Position numbers and translations under genes: made by a program. A model generated the notes under the pieces. It was not told the origin of the DNA. It did not search any database and worked only from the letters and a program-made list of their open reading frames with translations. A DNA stretch of 64,000 bases from Amphiplicatus metriothermophilus (lineage in GTDB: Bacteria; Pseudomonadota; Alphaproteobacteria; Caulobacterales; Parvularculaceae). Positions 16,197 through 25,169 of this stretch are shown piece by piece. Each line of letters begins with the position of its first letter. Positions within the stretch are counted from its first letter, which is position 1. Where the stretch lies: positions 1-64,000 of the forward strand of contig NZ_FZQA01000003.1 in NCBI RefSeq assembly GCF_900199215.1, written 5' to 3'.

Positions 16197-17156
16197 TTAA
16201 GCGGGCGCGCCGTCATCTTTCGGCCAGCGCCGGTGCAGCCACAGCCATTGCTCGGGCCGGGCGCGGATGCGCGCCTCCAGCGCCTCGTTGATAAGGATGG
16301 TCAGCGAACGGACGTCTTCGGCGAGATCGCCGGTCGGCGCATGGGCGATCGGGTCGTAAACCGTCAGCCTGAAACGCGCCCCGGCGAGCCGTTCGATGCC
16401 CATGGGAATGACGGGCGCGCCGAATTTCAGCGCCAGCCGCGCCGGCGCGGGCGTCGTCATCGCCGGCCGGCCCATGAAGGGAACGGCGATTCCGTCGTTG
16501 AGCTTCTGATCGACCAGCATCGCCAATGATCGTCCCGCGCGCAGCGCTTCGACCAGGGCGCGCGCGCCGCGCTTGCCTTTCGGAATCTGATGGCGCGACA
16601 TGACGCGCGCGCGGGTCTCGATGATGAGCGCGTCGACCAGCGGATTGTTGGCGGCGCGATAGACGACCGCGTAATCGACGCCGGCCGCTTTCAGCGCCAC
16701 TGACATGACCTCCCAGTTGGCGAAATGTCCCGAGACGAAAATCGCGGGGCCGGCCCCCGCGGCGACTGCGCGCAGCCGCTCCGCGCCGACGATCTCCACC
16801 CGGCTGTCGGGCGCGAAGGGATCGAACCTGTCGAGATGGGCGAACTCCGCCGCGGTGCGGCCGAGATTCTCCCACACGCCCGCGACGGCGCGGCGCACGG
16901 CGTTCTCGCTCCAGTCGGGAAACGCCCGGCGCAGGTTCTCTTCGCCGCGCGCCGAGATGCGGCGCAGCTTCGGCCCGACGAAGCGCGTGAAGCCGCCGGC
17001 GAGGGCGGAGGCGCGATCGACCCCGATCAGCCCGAACAGGAAGAACAGGAATCGGGTCGCGGCGTATTCGATGCGATGGCCGATCGTCGCCGGCCGGTTC
17101 GACCGCGGCGCCGGCAGGGGCGTTTCTTCGGCGACATCGAGCGAAGACCGGGTCAT
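16197..17156 (-). CDS. lpxL: Lipid A biosynthesis acyltransferase (LpxL/HtrB family)
   Basis: A 319-residue inner-membrane acyltransferase that adds a secondary acyl chain to Kdo-lipid A. One N-terminal membrane helix (about residues 30-46) precedes the catalytic HX4E motif, His144 to Glu149 in GHFANWE. The family C-terminal signature PEQWLWLHRRWP is present. It is the last gene of a minus-strand lipid A cluster. Its ATG overlaps the lpxK stop by four bases, so it is coupled. Which acyl chain and position it handles cannot be judged from sequence. Confidence 0.93.
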   Translation of the reverse strand: MTRSSLDVAEETPLPAPRSNRPATIGHRIEYAATRFLFFLFGLIGVDRASALAGGFTRFVGPKLRRISARGEENLRRAFPDWSENAVRRAVAGVWENLGRTAAEFAHLDRFDPFAPDSRVEIVGAERLRAVAAGAGPAIFVSGHFANWEVMSVALKAAGVDYAVVYRAANNPLVDALIIETRARVMSRHQIPKGKRGARALVEALRAGRSLAMLVDQKLNDGIAVPFMGRPAMTTPAPARLALKFGAPVIPMGIERLAGARFRLTVYDPIAHAPTGDLAEDVRSLTILINEALEARIRARPEQWLWLHRRWPKDDGAPA

Positions 17157-18163
17157 GCTTTCTCCGTATCCGGCGCATGAAAGGCCGCAAGAGCTTTTTT
17201 CGCCAGGCGCTCAAGGCCCGCCGGATCGTCGATCCGCATCGCGACCGGCAGGACGGCGACGTCCTCCCGCCAGGCCGGGGGCAGACGGACGAAATCCTTT
17301 TCCGTCGTGACGAGCGCGGCGCCGAGCCGCTTCGCTTCGCGCCGCAGCGCGCCGATCTCGGCTTCGGTGAAAGGATGATGGTCCGGAAACGGCCGGCGCG
17401 CGGCGAGCTCGAAGCCCTGCGTTTCGAGGAGGGCGAAGAACCGCTCCGGCCGGCCGACGCCGCAGAACGCCAGCGCGCGTCGCGGCGCGGGGCGCTCGCG
17501 CGGCTCCAGCCGGACGCGGAAGCGCGGCTTGCCTTCGCCGTCCGAAATCGACGGGCCGGCCCCGTCCGGCTCGACGCCGGCGATGACGATCGCGTCGGCG
17601 CGCGCCGCCGCCCGGGCGAGCGGCTCGCGCAAGGGACCGGCCGGGAAAATCCGGCCGTTTCCCGCGGGGTCGGCCGCATCGACGATAAGGAAGGAGAGCG
17701 TCTTTTCGAGGGACGGATTTTGAAAGCCGTCGTCCATGACGAGCGCGCTCGCGCCGGCGAGGAACGCTGCGGCGGCTCCCCTGGGGCGCGCGCGAGCGAT
17801 CCAGACAGGCGCGGCGCGCGCCAGCAGCAGCGCCTCGTCGCCGACGGCGCGCGCATCGTGTACGGAGGGATCCACCTGCAGCGGCCCGGCCCGCCCGCCG
17901 CCATAGCCGCGCGTCAGGAAATGCGGCCGCTCGCCGAGCCGCTTCAGGGTTTCCGCAAGCAGCAGCGCGAAAGGCGTCTTGCCGACGCCGCCGAGGGTCG
18001 CCGCGCCGACGCAGAAGACGGGAAGCGGAGGCTTTGCGGGCCGCGCGCGCGCCGCGCGCAGACGCTGGCCGGCGTCGTACAGCGCGGCCGCTGGCGCAAG
18101 AAGGCCGGCCGCAGCGCGCGCCGCGAGGGTGCGCTCGCGCCAGAACCACGGCTCCCGCATCAT
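17153..18163 (-). CDS. lpxK: Tetraacyldisaccharide 4'-kinase
   Basis: A 336-residue kinase that phosphorylates the 4' position of the lipid A disaccharide at the inner face of the inner membrane. The Walker A motif GAATLGGVGKTP (residues 53-64) has the family's extended form. RGYGGG follows near residue 86, and ALVMDDGFQNPSLEK carries the conserved DDGFQ. The N-terminal helix (about 10-30) anchors it. A second Met codon follows the first, so the start may be one codon later. It overlaps waaA upstream and lpxL downstream by 4 bp each. Confidence 0.95.
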   Translation of the reverse strand: MMREPWFWRERTLAARAAAGLLAPAAALYDAGQRLRAARARPAKPPLPVFCVGAATLGGVGKTPFALLLAETLKRLGERPHFLTRGYGGGRAGPLQVDPSVHDARAVGDEALLLARAAPVWIARARPRGAAAAFLAGASALVMDDGFQNPSLEKTLSFLIVDAADPAGNGRIFPAGPLREPLARAAARADAIVIAGVEPDGAGPSISDGEGKPRFRVRLEPRERPAPRRALAFCGVGRPERFFALLETQGFELAARRPFPDHHPFTEAEIGALRREAKRLGAALVTTEKDFVRLPPAWREDVAVLPVAMRIDDPAGLERLAKKALAAFHAPDTEKA

Positions 18164-19485
18164 GCCGCGAGCTTCGCCGCGCGCTCGAACCGGTCGAGGA
18201 TGAGGCCGCTGATTTCGGCCAGAATCCTCTCCGCGCTCGCTTCGGACGCGCGCCGCGCGGCGTCGGCCATCGCATGGCGCGTTTTCTCGTCGCAGAGCAG
18301 ACGGCGCACCGCCGTCGCCAGCTCCCGGTCGTTGCGCACGAGCGCGGCCGCGCCCGCCGCGCGCATGTCGCCATAGGTCTCGACGAAGTTGAAAATGTGC
18401 GGCCCGTGCAGGACGGCGCCGCCGAGCCGCGCCGGTTCGAGCGGGTTGTGCCCGCCTTTCGGGGTCAGGCTGCCGCCGACGAAGGCGATCTCGCTGAGCC
18501 GGTAGAACAGGCCGAGCTCGCCGAGCGTGTCGGCGACGTAAACGTCCGTATCCCGCTCGATGGGCTGGTTTTTCGACCGCCGGCTCGCCCGCAGGCCGTT
18601 TTCGGCGCCCAGCGCGGCGATTTCCGCGCCGCGCTCGGGATGGCGCGGCGCGAGCAGGGTCAACAGGTCAGGGAAGGACTCCCTCAACAATCCGTGCGCG
18701 TTGTAAATCGCCGATTCCTCGCCCGGATGGGTGCTGGCGGCGAGCCAGACCGCGCGCGCGCCGATCATGGCGCGCAGCGCCGCGAGATCCGCCTCCGCGC
18801 CCGGCAAGGGAGGCGCGGCGTGCTTGAGATTGCCGAGCGTCGGCGTATCGCGGCCCGACAGCAGGCTGAGCCGCTCCGCGTTCTGACGATCCTGCGCGAT
18901 CATCAGGTCGAAGGCGGCGAGCAGGTATCGGATGGTCTGCGGCTTGCGTCGCCACTGCTCGAAAGACTTCGGCGACACCCGCCCGTTGACGAGCGCCATG
19001 AAGCCGACCCGCTCGCGCGCGGCGAGGATGAGGTTCGGCCAGAACTCGGATTCGACGAAGAGCGCGGCCTGCGGCCGCCAGTGGTCGAGAAACGCCTCGA
19101 CATAGCGCGGATGGTCGAGCGGGGCGTACTGATGAAAGGCGCCCGGCGGCAGCCGCTCGGCCATCAGCCGCGCCGAGGTCACGGTGCCCGTCGTGACCAG
19201 AAAGCCGAGGTCCGGGCGAAGCGATTGAAGACGGCTCACGAGAGGAAGCACGGAAAGCGATTCGCCGACGCTCGCGCCGTGAATCCAGACGAGCGCGCCG
19301 TCCGGCCGAGGGCGTCCGGCAAGGCCGCGCCGCTCGCTCAGGCGCGCGGCGTCCTCCTTGCCGGCCGCGAGGCGCCGGCTGAGCGCGAAGGCGGCGAGCG
19401 GGCCGGCGAGCCGGCTCGCCGCCTGATAGAGGCGGAGGCCGAAGGGCTTGGGCGGGGCGTCTTGCATCAGGGCCATGCCTGCCAT
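18160..19485 (-). CDS. waaA: Kdo transferase (3-deoxy-D-manno-octulosonic acid transferase)
   Basis: A 441-residue GT-B glycosyltransferase that transfers Kdo to lipid IVA. The N-domain has the HGASVGE motif (69-75), whose Glu is the proposed general base. FVESEFWPNLI follows, with TLGNLKH as part of the family core. The C-domain has KGGHNPLEPA, the CMP-Kdo-binding signature. The first Met is used here; Met4 or Met7 would also fit. It begins one base after the DUF374 acyltransferase stop and overlaps lpxK. All four lipid A genes therefore look like one transcript. Confidence 0.95.
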   Translation of the reverse strand: MAGMALMQDAPPKPFGLRLYQAASRLAGPLAAFALSRRLAAGKEDAARLSERRGLAGRPRPDGALVWIHGASVGESLSVLPLVSRLQSLRPDLGFLVTTGTVTSARLMAERLPPGAFHQYAPLDHPRYVEAFLDHWRPQAALFVESEFWPNLILAARERVGFMALVNGRVSPKSFEQWRRKPQTIRYLLAAFDLMIAQDRQNAERLSLLSGRDTPTLGNLKHAAPPLPGAEADLAALRAMIGARAVWLAASTHPGEESAIYNAHGLLRESFPDLLTLLAPRHPERGAEIAALGAENGLRASRRSKNQPIERDTDVYVADTLGELGLFYRLSEIAFVGGSLTPKGGHNPLEPARLGGAVLHGPHIFNFVETYGDMRAAGAAALVRNDRELATAVRRLLCDEKTRHAMADAARRASEASAERILAEISGLILDRFERAAKLAA

Positions 19486-19486
19486 C

Positions 19487-20221
19487 CTAACCGATCCGAT
19501 CCGCGCCGCGAGCCCGGCCCGCCGCGGCGTCGGCGAGCCGCGTCGCCTCCTTGAGCGCCTCCTCCAGCGCGCGCCGGCGCGTCTCGATCGCCTCGGGCGA
19601 GCCGTCCGTCGGCGGGTCGATCGGCGCGCCGGCGACGAAATAGCCGCGCGAGAACGGCGCGGGCAGGAAAAAACGGTCCCACGTATTGAGAAACCGCCCG
19701 CGGCTCGTCGACCATGCGCCCGGCAGGATCGGCGCGCCGGCGTAATGGGCGAGGCGAATGACGCCGGCCTGGACCTGTTCGGCCGGCCCGCGCGGCCCGT
19801 CCGGCGTGACCCCGACGACGGCGCCGTCCTTCAGCGCGGCGATCATCTGCGCGAGGGCGGCTGCGCCGCCCTTGTTCTTGTCGGGCTTTTTGGGGTTGGC
19901 GGTCGAGCCGCAGATGAACTCGACCCCGAAGGGCCGCGCCGCCTCGGCCATGATCTGCGCGTCGCGGTGGCGGGAGATCAGCATGAACACCCGCTTGGGC
20001 GTCTGGCGCCGGACGACGGGCGTCATCAGCAGCCGGTTGTGCCAGAAGGCCAGGATGAAGCCCTCGCGGCGGGCGTTGAGCGCCTCGACATGCTCGCGGC
20101 CCAGGAACTCCCAACGCGACGCGCGATGAACGAGCCGGATATAGCCGGCCGCGAGCGCCGCGCCGAGGCGCGCCGCGAAGCGCGAGCGGAGAATCGCCCT
20201 GGACAGTCGGCGCAGCGGCAT
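19487..20221 (-). CDS. DUF374 lysophospholipid acyltransferase-like protein
   Basis: A 244-residue protein of the DUF374 branch of the PlsC/LPLAT fold. The acyltransferase motif is HNRLLMTP, and GVTPDGPRGP is the second conserved block. It probably transfers an acyl group to a lipid or lipid A precursor at the inner membrane, but the substrate is unknown. I chose ATG 20221; the open frame reaches 20320 without family similarity, and the ribosome site at either start is weak. It is the first gene of the lipid A cluster and is divergent from the MsbA-like exporter, with 141 bp between the starts. Confidence 0.83.
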   Translation of the reverse strand: MPLRRLSRAILRSRFAARLGAALAAGYIRLVHRASRWEFLGREHVEALNARREGFILAFWHNRLLMTPVVRRQTPKRVFMLISRHRDAQIMAEAARPFGVEFICGSTANPKKPDKNKGGAAALAQMIAALKDGAVVGVTPDGPRGPAEQVQAGVIRLAHYAGAPILPGAWSTSRGRFLNTWDRFFLPAPFSRGYFVAGAPIDPPTDGSPEAIETRRRALEEALKEATRLADAAAGRARGADRIG

Positions 20222-20362
20222 CGGGCTTTCAATCGGCGGTTCTTCGGGCGAAATCAGGCGGTTGCAGCAATCCGTAACGTTTGGCGTCAACGGCGGCCAA
20301 TGATAGATCGGCGGGACCAAGGGCGTCGCCCGCGCGCCCCAGCGTGAGAGGGTTTTTCAAAC

Positions 20363-22153
20363 TTGCCGCGCCCGCATCCCCTAGCCGAACCGGTTCCGAC
20401 CGTAAAGCTCGCCGCCCGCCTGTGGCGCGATTATCTCGGCCGGTACTGGCCGATGCTGGCGTTCTCGCTTCTCGCGATGGCGGTCTACGCCGCTTCGGCG
20501 AGCGTCATTCCGCTGGGCGTGGAATGGATCAATTCCGCCTTCATGGGCGGCTCCGGGCGGTTCTCGGCGCGCGCCGAGGACGTCATCCTGCTCGGGCCGA
20601 TGCTCATTCTGGCGCTCGGGGCGATCAACGCCGGCGCGCAATATCTGCAGGCGCGGTTCAGCCTGTCGGCGGCGCTGTCGGCGCTGCGCGATCTGCAGCG
20701 CGCCATGTTCGCCCGCTTCGTCGGGCTCGACTTCGCGCAGATGCGCGCCGAAGCCTCGGGCCAGATCATTTCGCGCTTCTCCAACGACGCCCTCGTCCTG
20801 CGCGAGACCTTGACGCGCGCCGCGACGGCCGTGCGCGACGCGCTCACCTTGGTCGGCCTGTGCGCGATGATGATCTATTACGACTGGCTGCTTTTTCTGA
20901 TCGTGGCCGTCGCCTATCCCGCGCTCGGCTGGCCGGTGGCGCGCATCGGGAAATATCTTCGCCGTCAGTCGGGCGAAGCCCAGACCCAGGCCGGCGAGAT
21001 CGCCGCGCTCGTCGGCGAGGCGGTTGCCGGCGCGCGCACGGTGAAGACCTATCAGCTCGAAGACTATGAGCGCGCGCGCGCCGATGCGGCGTTCGAAACG
21101 AGGCTGCGTCTGCTCAAGGGGCTCGCCTTCGCGCGCGCCGCCAACGAGCCGTTCATCTTTCTCGTGGGCTCCGTCGCGCTGGCGGTCGTCGTCGCCGCCG
21201 TCGCCTGGCGGATTTCCGAGGGCGCGCTCGACGGGCCGCAATTCGTCTCCTTCATCATCGCGCTGCTGCTTGTGTCCCAGCCGGCGCGCGGGCTCGGCAC
21301 GCTCAGCGCGGTCGTGCAGGAAGGCGTCGCCGCTTTCGAGCGGATGCTCCATCTGATCGACGCCGAACCGTCCGTGGTCGATCGTCCCGGCGCGCGCCCG
21401 CTCGCCGTCGCCGCGGGCGCGATCTCCTTCCGCGACGTGCGCTTTTCTTACCGGGCCGGGGCGCCGGCGCTCGACGGCTTTTCGCTGGAGGTTCCGCCCG
21501 GCGCGACCGTGGCGCTCGTCGGCGAGTCGGGCGCGGGCAAGTCGACGGTCTTCAATCTGCTGCCGCGGCTTTACGACGTCGAGGCCGGCGAGATCCTGAT
21601 CGACGGACAGAACATCGCTGAAACGACGCTCGCCTCGCTGCGCGCGGCGATCGCCGTCGTCAGCCAGGACGCGCATCTGTTCGACGACACGATCCGCGCC
21701 AATATCGCGATCGGCCGGCCCGGCGCGCGCGAGGAGGAGATCGTCGCCGCCGCGCAGGCCGCCGCGGCCGACGAATTCATCCGCGCCCTGCCGGACGGTT
21801 ACGACGCGCGCGTCGGCGAGCACGGCGCGAAGCTTTCCGGCGGCCAGCGCCAGCGCGTCGCGCTCGCCCGGGCGTTTCTCAAGAACGCGCCGATCCTTCT
21901 GCTCGACGAGCCGACATCGGCGCTCGACGCCGAATCCGAGGCGAAGATTCAGGCCGCGCTCGCCCGCCTGACGAAGGGACGTACGACATTGGTCATCGCG
22001 CACCGGCTCGCGACCATCCGCGCGGCGGACCTGATCGCGGTGATGGAGAAGGGCAGGGTCGTCGAGCGCGGGACCCACGACGCGCTGATGGCCCGCGGCG
22101 GCGTCTATGCGCGGCTGGCGGCGCTGCAGCTCGCCGCGCCGGCGGAGGCGTAA
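20363..22153 (+). CDS. MsbA-like ABC exporter (fused membrane and ATPase domains)
   Basis: A 596-residue half-transporter: six membrane helices in residues about 25-320 and an ATPase domain at 345-590. The motifs are Walker A GESGAGKST (387-395), signature LSGGQRQRVALARAF (from 491) and Walker B ILLLDEP (511-517), with the switch His in VIAHRLATI. Divergent placement beside lpxL-lpxK-waaA suggests it flips lipid A-core like MsbA. That is inference, since drug exporters share the architecture. It starts at TTG 20363, about 11 nt after GAGAGG; no upstream ATG is in frame. Confidence 0.9.
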   Translation: MPRPHPLAEPVPTVKLAARLWRDYLGRYWPMLAFSLLAMAVYAASASVIPLGVEWINSAFMGGSGRFSARAEDVILLGPMLILALGAINAGAQYLQARFSLSAALSALRDLQRAMFARFVGLDFAQMRAEASGQIISRFSNDALVLRETLTRAATAVRDALTLVGLCAMMIYYDWLLFLIVAVAYPALGWPVARIGKYLRRQSGEAQTQAGEIAALVGEAVAGARTVKTYQLEDYERARADAAFETRLRLLKGLAFARAANEPFIFLVGSVALAVVVAAVAWRISEGALDGPQFVSFIIALLLVSQPARGLGTLSAVVQEGVAAFERMLHLIDAEPSVVDRPGARPLAVAAGAISFRDVRFSYRAGAPALDGFSLEVPPGATVALVGESGAGKSTVFNLLPRLYDVEAGEILIDGQNIAETTLASLRAAIAVVSQDAHLFDDTIRANIAIGRPGAREEEIVAAAQAAAADEFIRALPDGYDARVGEHGAKLSGGQRQRVALARAFLKNAPILLLDEPTSALDAESEAKIQAALARLTKGRTTLVIAHRLATIRAADLIAVMEKGRVVERGTHDALMARGGVYARLAALQLAAPAEA

Positions 22154-22156
22154 GGC

Positions 22157-22852
22157 CTATTCCCGCCGCAGCACGCGCTCGGTGAGCAGGTTCCCCCACC
22201 AGGAGCCCATGAAGGCCGCCTTGACCCGCGCGGGGTCGTAGACGCCGTCCACCCATTCGAAAAAATCGTCTACGGACGAAAGGCTTTTGCCCGCGCGCCG
22301 GGCGTAGTCGATATAGTCCTCGAAGGCGCGGTCGATGACGCCGGTCTTGCCGTGGCGGATATGGCCGTAACGCCAGGAAAGCTGCCTCATGGCGGCGTCG
22401 AGCGGGACGCCTTCATGCAGGAACAGGAAAAGCGTCGCCATCAGCCCGACCCTGTCCGCGCCCGATTTGCAGTGCATGAGGGCGGGGTACTCGATCTCGT
22501 CGAACAGGCGGCGCGCGCCGTGAAGAATTTCCCTCGACGGCGCTTCGCGGGAAAACACGCGAAAGGTGACGAGCCTGAGACCGAGCCGCCGGCAGGCGTC
22601 TTCTTCGAGAAAATAAAACCCGCTCGGCTTGTCGCCGCGCAGATTGACGACGGTCTTCACGCCCCGCTCGCGCCAGCGGCGAAGCTGCCCCGGCGAAGGC
22701 TGATAGCTGCGCCACATTCGGCCCGGCGCGATCTCGTGGACGTTGCGGTAGAACAGCCGAAGCGCGCCGTGATCGGCGAACATCAGCTCGCGCCACGCCC
22801 GCCGGCGGCCGGCGGGCGTGGCGAACTCTTCGCGGGTGACGGGATCGGCCAT
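22157..22852 (-). CDS. Tyrosine/dual-specificity protein phosphatase
   Basis: A 231-residue soluble phosphatase of the Cys-dependent class. The CX5R loop is HCKSGADRVG, with Cys128 and Arg134. An upstream LRGDKPSGFYFLEEDACRRLG segment is typical of the bacterial PTP-like group found beside lipid A genes. It may act on a phospho-sugar or phospholipid rather than a protein. Its stop is 3 bp from the exporter stop (convergent), and DUF4170 and pmbA lie upstream on the same strand. Substrate unknown. Confidence 0.85.
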   Translation of the reverse strand: MADPVTREEFATPAGRRRAWRELMFADHGALRLFYRNVHEIAPGRMWRSYQPSPGQLRRWRERGVKTVVNLRGDKPSGFYFLEEDACRRLGLRLVTFRVFSREAPSREILHGARRLFDEIEYPALMHCKSGADRVGLMATLFLFLHEGVPLDAAMRQLSWRYGHIRHGKTGVIDRAFEDYIDYARRAGKSLSSVDDFFEWVDGVYDPARVKAAFMGSWWGNLLTERVLRRE

Positions 22853-22861
22853 CCGCGCGGA

Positions 22862-23092
22862 TCAGAACCTGCCGTCCCCGTCGGGATCGAGCAGGCGGTG
22901 CAGATGCACGATAAAATAGCGCATATGCGCGTTGTCGACGGTGGCCTGCGCCTTGGCGCGCCAGGCTTTCTCCGCCTCCGCATAGTTCGGGAAAATGCCG
23001 ACGATGTCGAGCGTGTCGAGGTCGCGGAAACGGACCTCTTCGAGATTTTCAAGCTCGCCGCCGAAGACGAGATGCAACAGCTGCTTTTCCAT
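22862..23092 (-). CDS. DUF4170 domain protein
   Basis: A 76-residue small soluble protein of the DUF4170 family (found in alphaproteobacteria, function unknown). Characteristic stretches are LHLVFGGEL, FPNYAEAEKAWRAKAQ and MRYFIVHLHRLLDP. It lies 9 bp before the phosphatase gene and 26 bp after pmbA on the same strand, so the three are probably co-transcribed. Confidence 0.88.
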   Translation of the reverse strand: MEKQLLHLVFGGELENLEEVRFRDLDTLDIVGIFPNYAEAEKAWRAKAQATVDNAHMRYFIVHLHRLLDPDGDGRF

Positions 23093-23118
23093 CGGAACGC
23101 TCCGCTAGAGATGACTCG

Positions 23119-24462
23119 CTAGTTTCCGGCGATGGTCATTTCGCCGACGAGGACGCTCGGGGCGTTGATCGCGCCGATGAACTCCAGATCGTCGGCGGCG
23201 ACGATCGCGGCGAACATGGACGGAAGATCGCCTGCGATGGTTATCTCGCTCGCCGGATAGGCGATCTCGCCGTTTTCGAACCAGAAGCCTGAGCAGCCGA
23301 CGGAATAGTCGCCGGTATTGGCGTTGATCTGCGGACTGAACTTGTCCGTGACGATGAAGCCCGCGCCGGCGTCCGTCATCAGATCGCGCAGGCTGCGCGC
23401 GCCGGGCTCGAGATAGAGATTGGTCGCGCCCGCGCCCGGCGGGCCGTTGGGTCCGCGAACGGCGCGCCCGTTGGTCTCAAGGCCAAGCTGGCGCGCCTGC
23501 GCGCTGTTCATCAGCCAGTCGGTCAGCACGCCGTCGTCGATGATCTTGAGCCGCTCGCCGGCGACGCCTTCCCCGTCGAAGGGGCGCGAGGCGTGGCCGC
23601 GCCGGATGAGCGGGTCGTCGATCACGTTGACGCCGGCGGGAAAGATGCGCGCGCCCTTCTTGTCCTTGAGGAAGCTGACCCCCCGCGCGATCGCGCCGCC
23701 GTTGATCGCGCCGGCGAGGTGCGCCAGCAGCGAGCCCGACAGGCGCTTGTCGAAGATCACCGGCGCCGTCCGGCTTTTCAGCTTGCGCGGGGACAGGCGC
23801 GCGACGGCGCGCTCGCCGGCCCGACGGCCGACGTCTTCCGGCGCGCGCATGTCGATCAGATGCGTTTTCGAATCGTAGTCGTAATCGCGCTCCATGCCGG
23901 CGGCGTCCTGGGCGATGACGCTGACCGACACGGAATGATGCGCCCCGCCCGAGGCGCCGAAGAAGCCCTCGCTGGTGGCGAACCATTTGCGCCCTTCGCC
24001 ATAGCCGGCGCCGGCGCCGCTGGAATTGACGACGCCTTTCACCGCCAGCGCGGCTTCCTCGCAGGCCGCGGCGCGCGCCTTGAGGGTTTCCGTATCGGGC
24101 TCGGCGAAGTCGCCGAGATCGAGGTCGGGAAAGGGGGGCCGGGCGAGCCGCTCCTTCGGCGCGAGTCCGCAATACGGGTCTTCCGGCGCCGCCTTCGCCA
24201 TCGCCGCGCAGCGCGCGACGAGCTCTTTAAGGCCGGCGCGGGAGAAGTCCGTCGTCGAAACGCTCGCCTGGCGCCGGCCGATGAGGATGCGCAGGCCGAG
24301 ATCGCGTCCTTCCGAGCGCTCGACGTCCTCCAGCTTGCCGAGCCGCCAGGAAACGCCCGAAGAGACGACGGAATGGATGAGCGCGTCGGCCGCGTCGGCG
24401 CCCGCGCGCCGCGCGTCGTCGATGAGGCTTTCGAGGATGGCTTGCGCTTCTGCGTCGTTCAT
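23119..24462 (-). CDS. pmbA: TldD/PmbA family metalloprotease-like protein
   Basis: A 447-residue protein of the PmbA (TldE) branch. In E. coli, PmbA pairs with TldD to form a protease that matures microcin B17 and degrades unstructured peptides. Features are the N-terminal ALIHSVVSSGVSWRLGKLE and EGRDLGLRILIGRRQASVST, and the C-terminal FSPQINANTGDYSVGCSGFW. PmbA subunits lack the HEXXH zinc motif that TldD carries, and I see none here. No tldD is in the window. I chose ATG 24462; the frame upstream to 24603 has no family similarity. Confidence 0.9.
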   Translation of the reverse strand: MNDAEAQAILESLIDDARRAGADAADALIHSVVSSGVSWRLGKLEDVERSEGRDLGLRILIGRRQASVSTTDFSRAGLKELVARCAAMAKAAPEDPYCGLAPKERLARPPFPDLDLGDFAEPDTETLKARAAACEEAALAVKGVVNSSGAGAGYGEGRKWFATSEGFFGASGGAHHSVSVSVIAQDAAGMERDYDYDSKTHLIDMRAPEDVGRRAGERAVARLSPRKLKSRTAPVIFDKRLSGSLLAHLAGAINGGAIARGVSFLKDKKGARIFPAGVNVIDDPLIRRGHASRPFDGEGVAGERLKIIDDGVLTDWLMNSAQARQLGLETNGRAVRGPNGPPGAGATNLYLEPGARSLRDLMTDAGAGFIVTDKFSPQINANTGDYSVGCSGFWFENGEIAYPASEITIAGDLPSMFAAIVAADDLEFIGAINAPSVLVGEMTIAGN

Positions 24463-24511
24463 GGGCGCGGGAATAGAGGCTCCCCGCCCGGGGCGCAACC
24501 GGCGGGACGGT

Positions 24512-25156
24512 TCATGGCGAGCCGGCGACTTCCGCCTTCGCCGCCTCGCCCCATTCGCGCATGGCCGGCAGGTCGAAGATCGCGCGGGCGTAATCGGCCG
24601 CAAGCGGCGGCAGCTCGACGGGTCCGTAAGTCATGAAGCGCGAGACCACCGGCGCGTACATGGCGTCGGCGATGGAGAAGGCCCCGAACAGGAACGGCCC
24701 GGCGTCTGCGTGCTTTTCGCGGCATTCGGTCCAGATCGCGGCGATGCGGTCGATGTCCCGGCGAACCGGCGGCGGGCAGAGATGGCGCATGTCGCGGCGG
24801 GCGAAGTTCATCGGCCAGAACCGCCTGAGCTCGGCGAAGCCCGAATGCATCTCCGCCGAAACCGCGCGGGCCAGCGCCCGCGCGGCGCGGTCCGCCGGCC
24901 AAAGCGCCTTTTCCGGAAACAGCTCGTTCGCGTATTCCGCGATGGCGAGGGAGTCCCAGATGCGAACGTCGCCGTGCGCGAGACAGGGCGCGAGCCCCGA
25001 CGGGGAGACCCGGCGCAGGGCGTCGCGCGTGTCCGGCCGGTCGAGGCGCATCACCTGTTCGCGGAACGCCGCGCCGGCCTGTTTCAGCACGAGCCAGGCC
25101 CGCAGCGACCAGGACGACAGGTTCCTGTCGCCGATATAGAGCGTCATCTCCGTCAT
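24512..25156 (-). CDS. Glutathione S-transferase family protein
   Basis: A 214-residue GST. The N-terminal thioredoxin-like domain (residues 2-78) has NLSSWSLRAW in place of the Cys/Ser catalytic turn, then the cis-Pro region SGLAPCL and IWDSLAIAEY for glutathione binding. The helical C-terminal domain contains FSIADAMYAPVVSRF with its conserved Asp. It resembles the zeta-like and YfcF-like bacterial GSTs; the substrate is unknown. It is flanked by pmbA and a glutamine-amidotransferase gene on the same strand. An alternative Met at residue 4 is possible. Confidence 0.88.
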   Translation of the reverse strand: MTEMTLYIGDRNLSSWSLRAWLVLKQAGAAFREQVMRLDRPDTRDALRRVSPSGLAPCLAHGDVRIWDSLAIAEYANELFPEKALWPADRAARALARAVSAEMHSGFAELRRFWPMNFARRDMRHLCPPPVRRDIDRIAAIWTECREKHADAGPFLFGAFSIADAMYAPVVSRFMTYGPVELPPLAADYARAIFDLPAMREWGEAAKAEVAGSP

Positions 25157-25169
25157 GGCCGTCTTCTCC

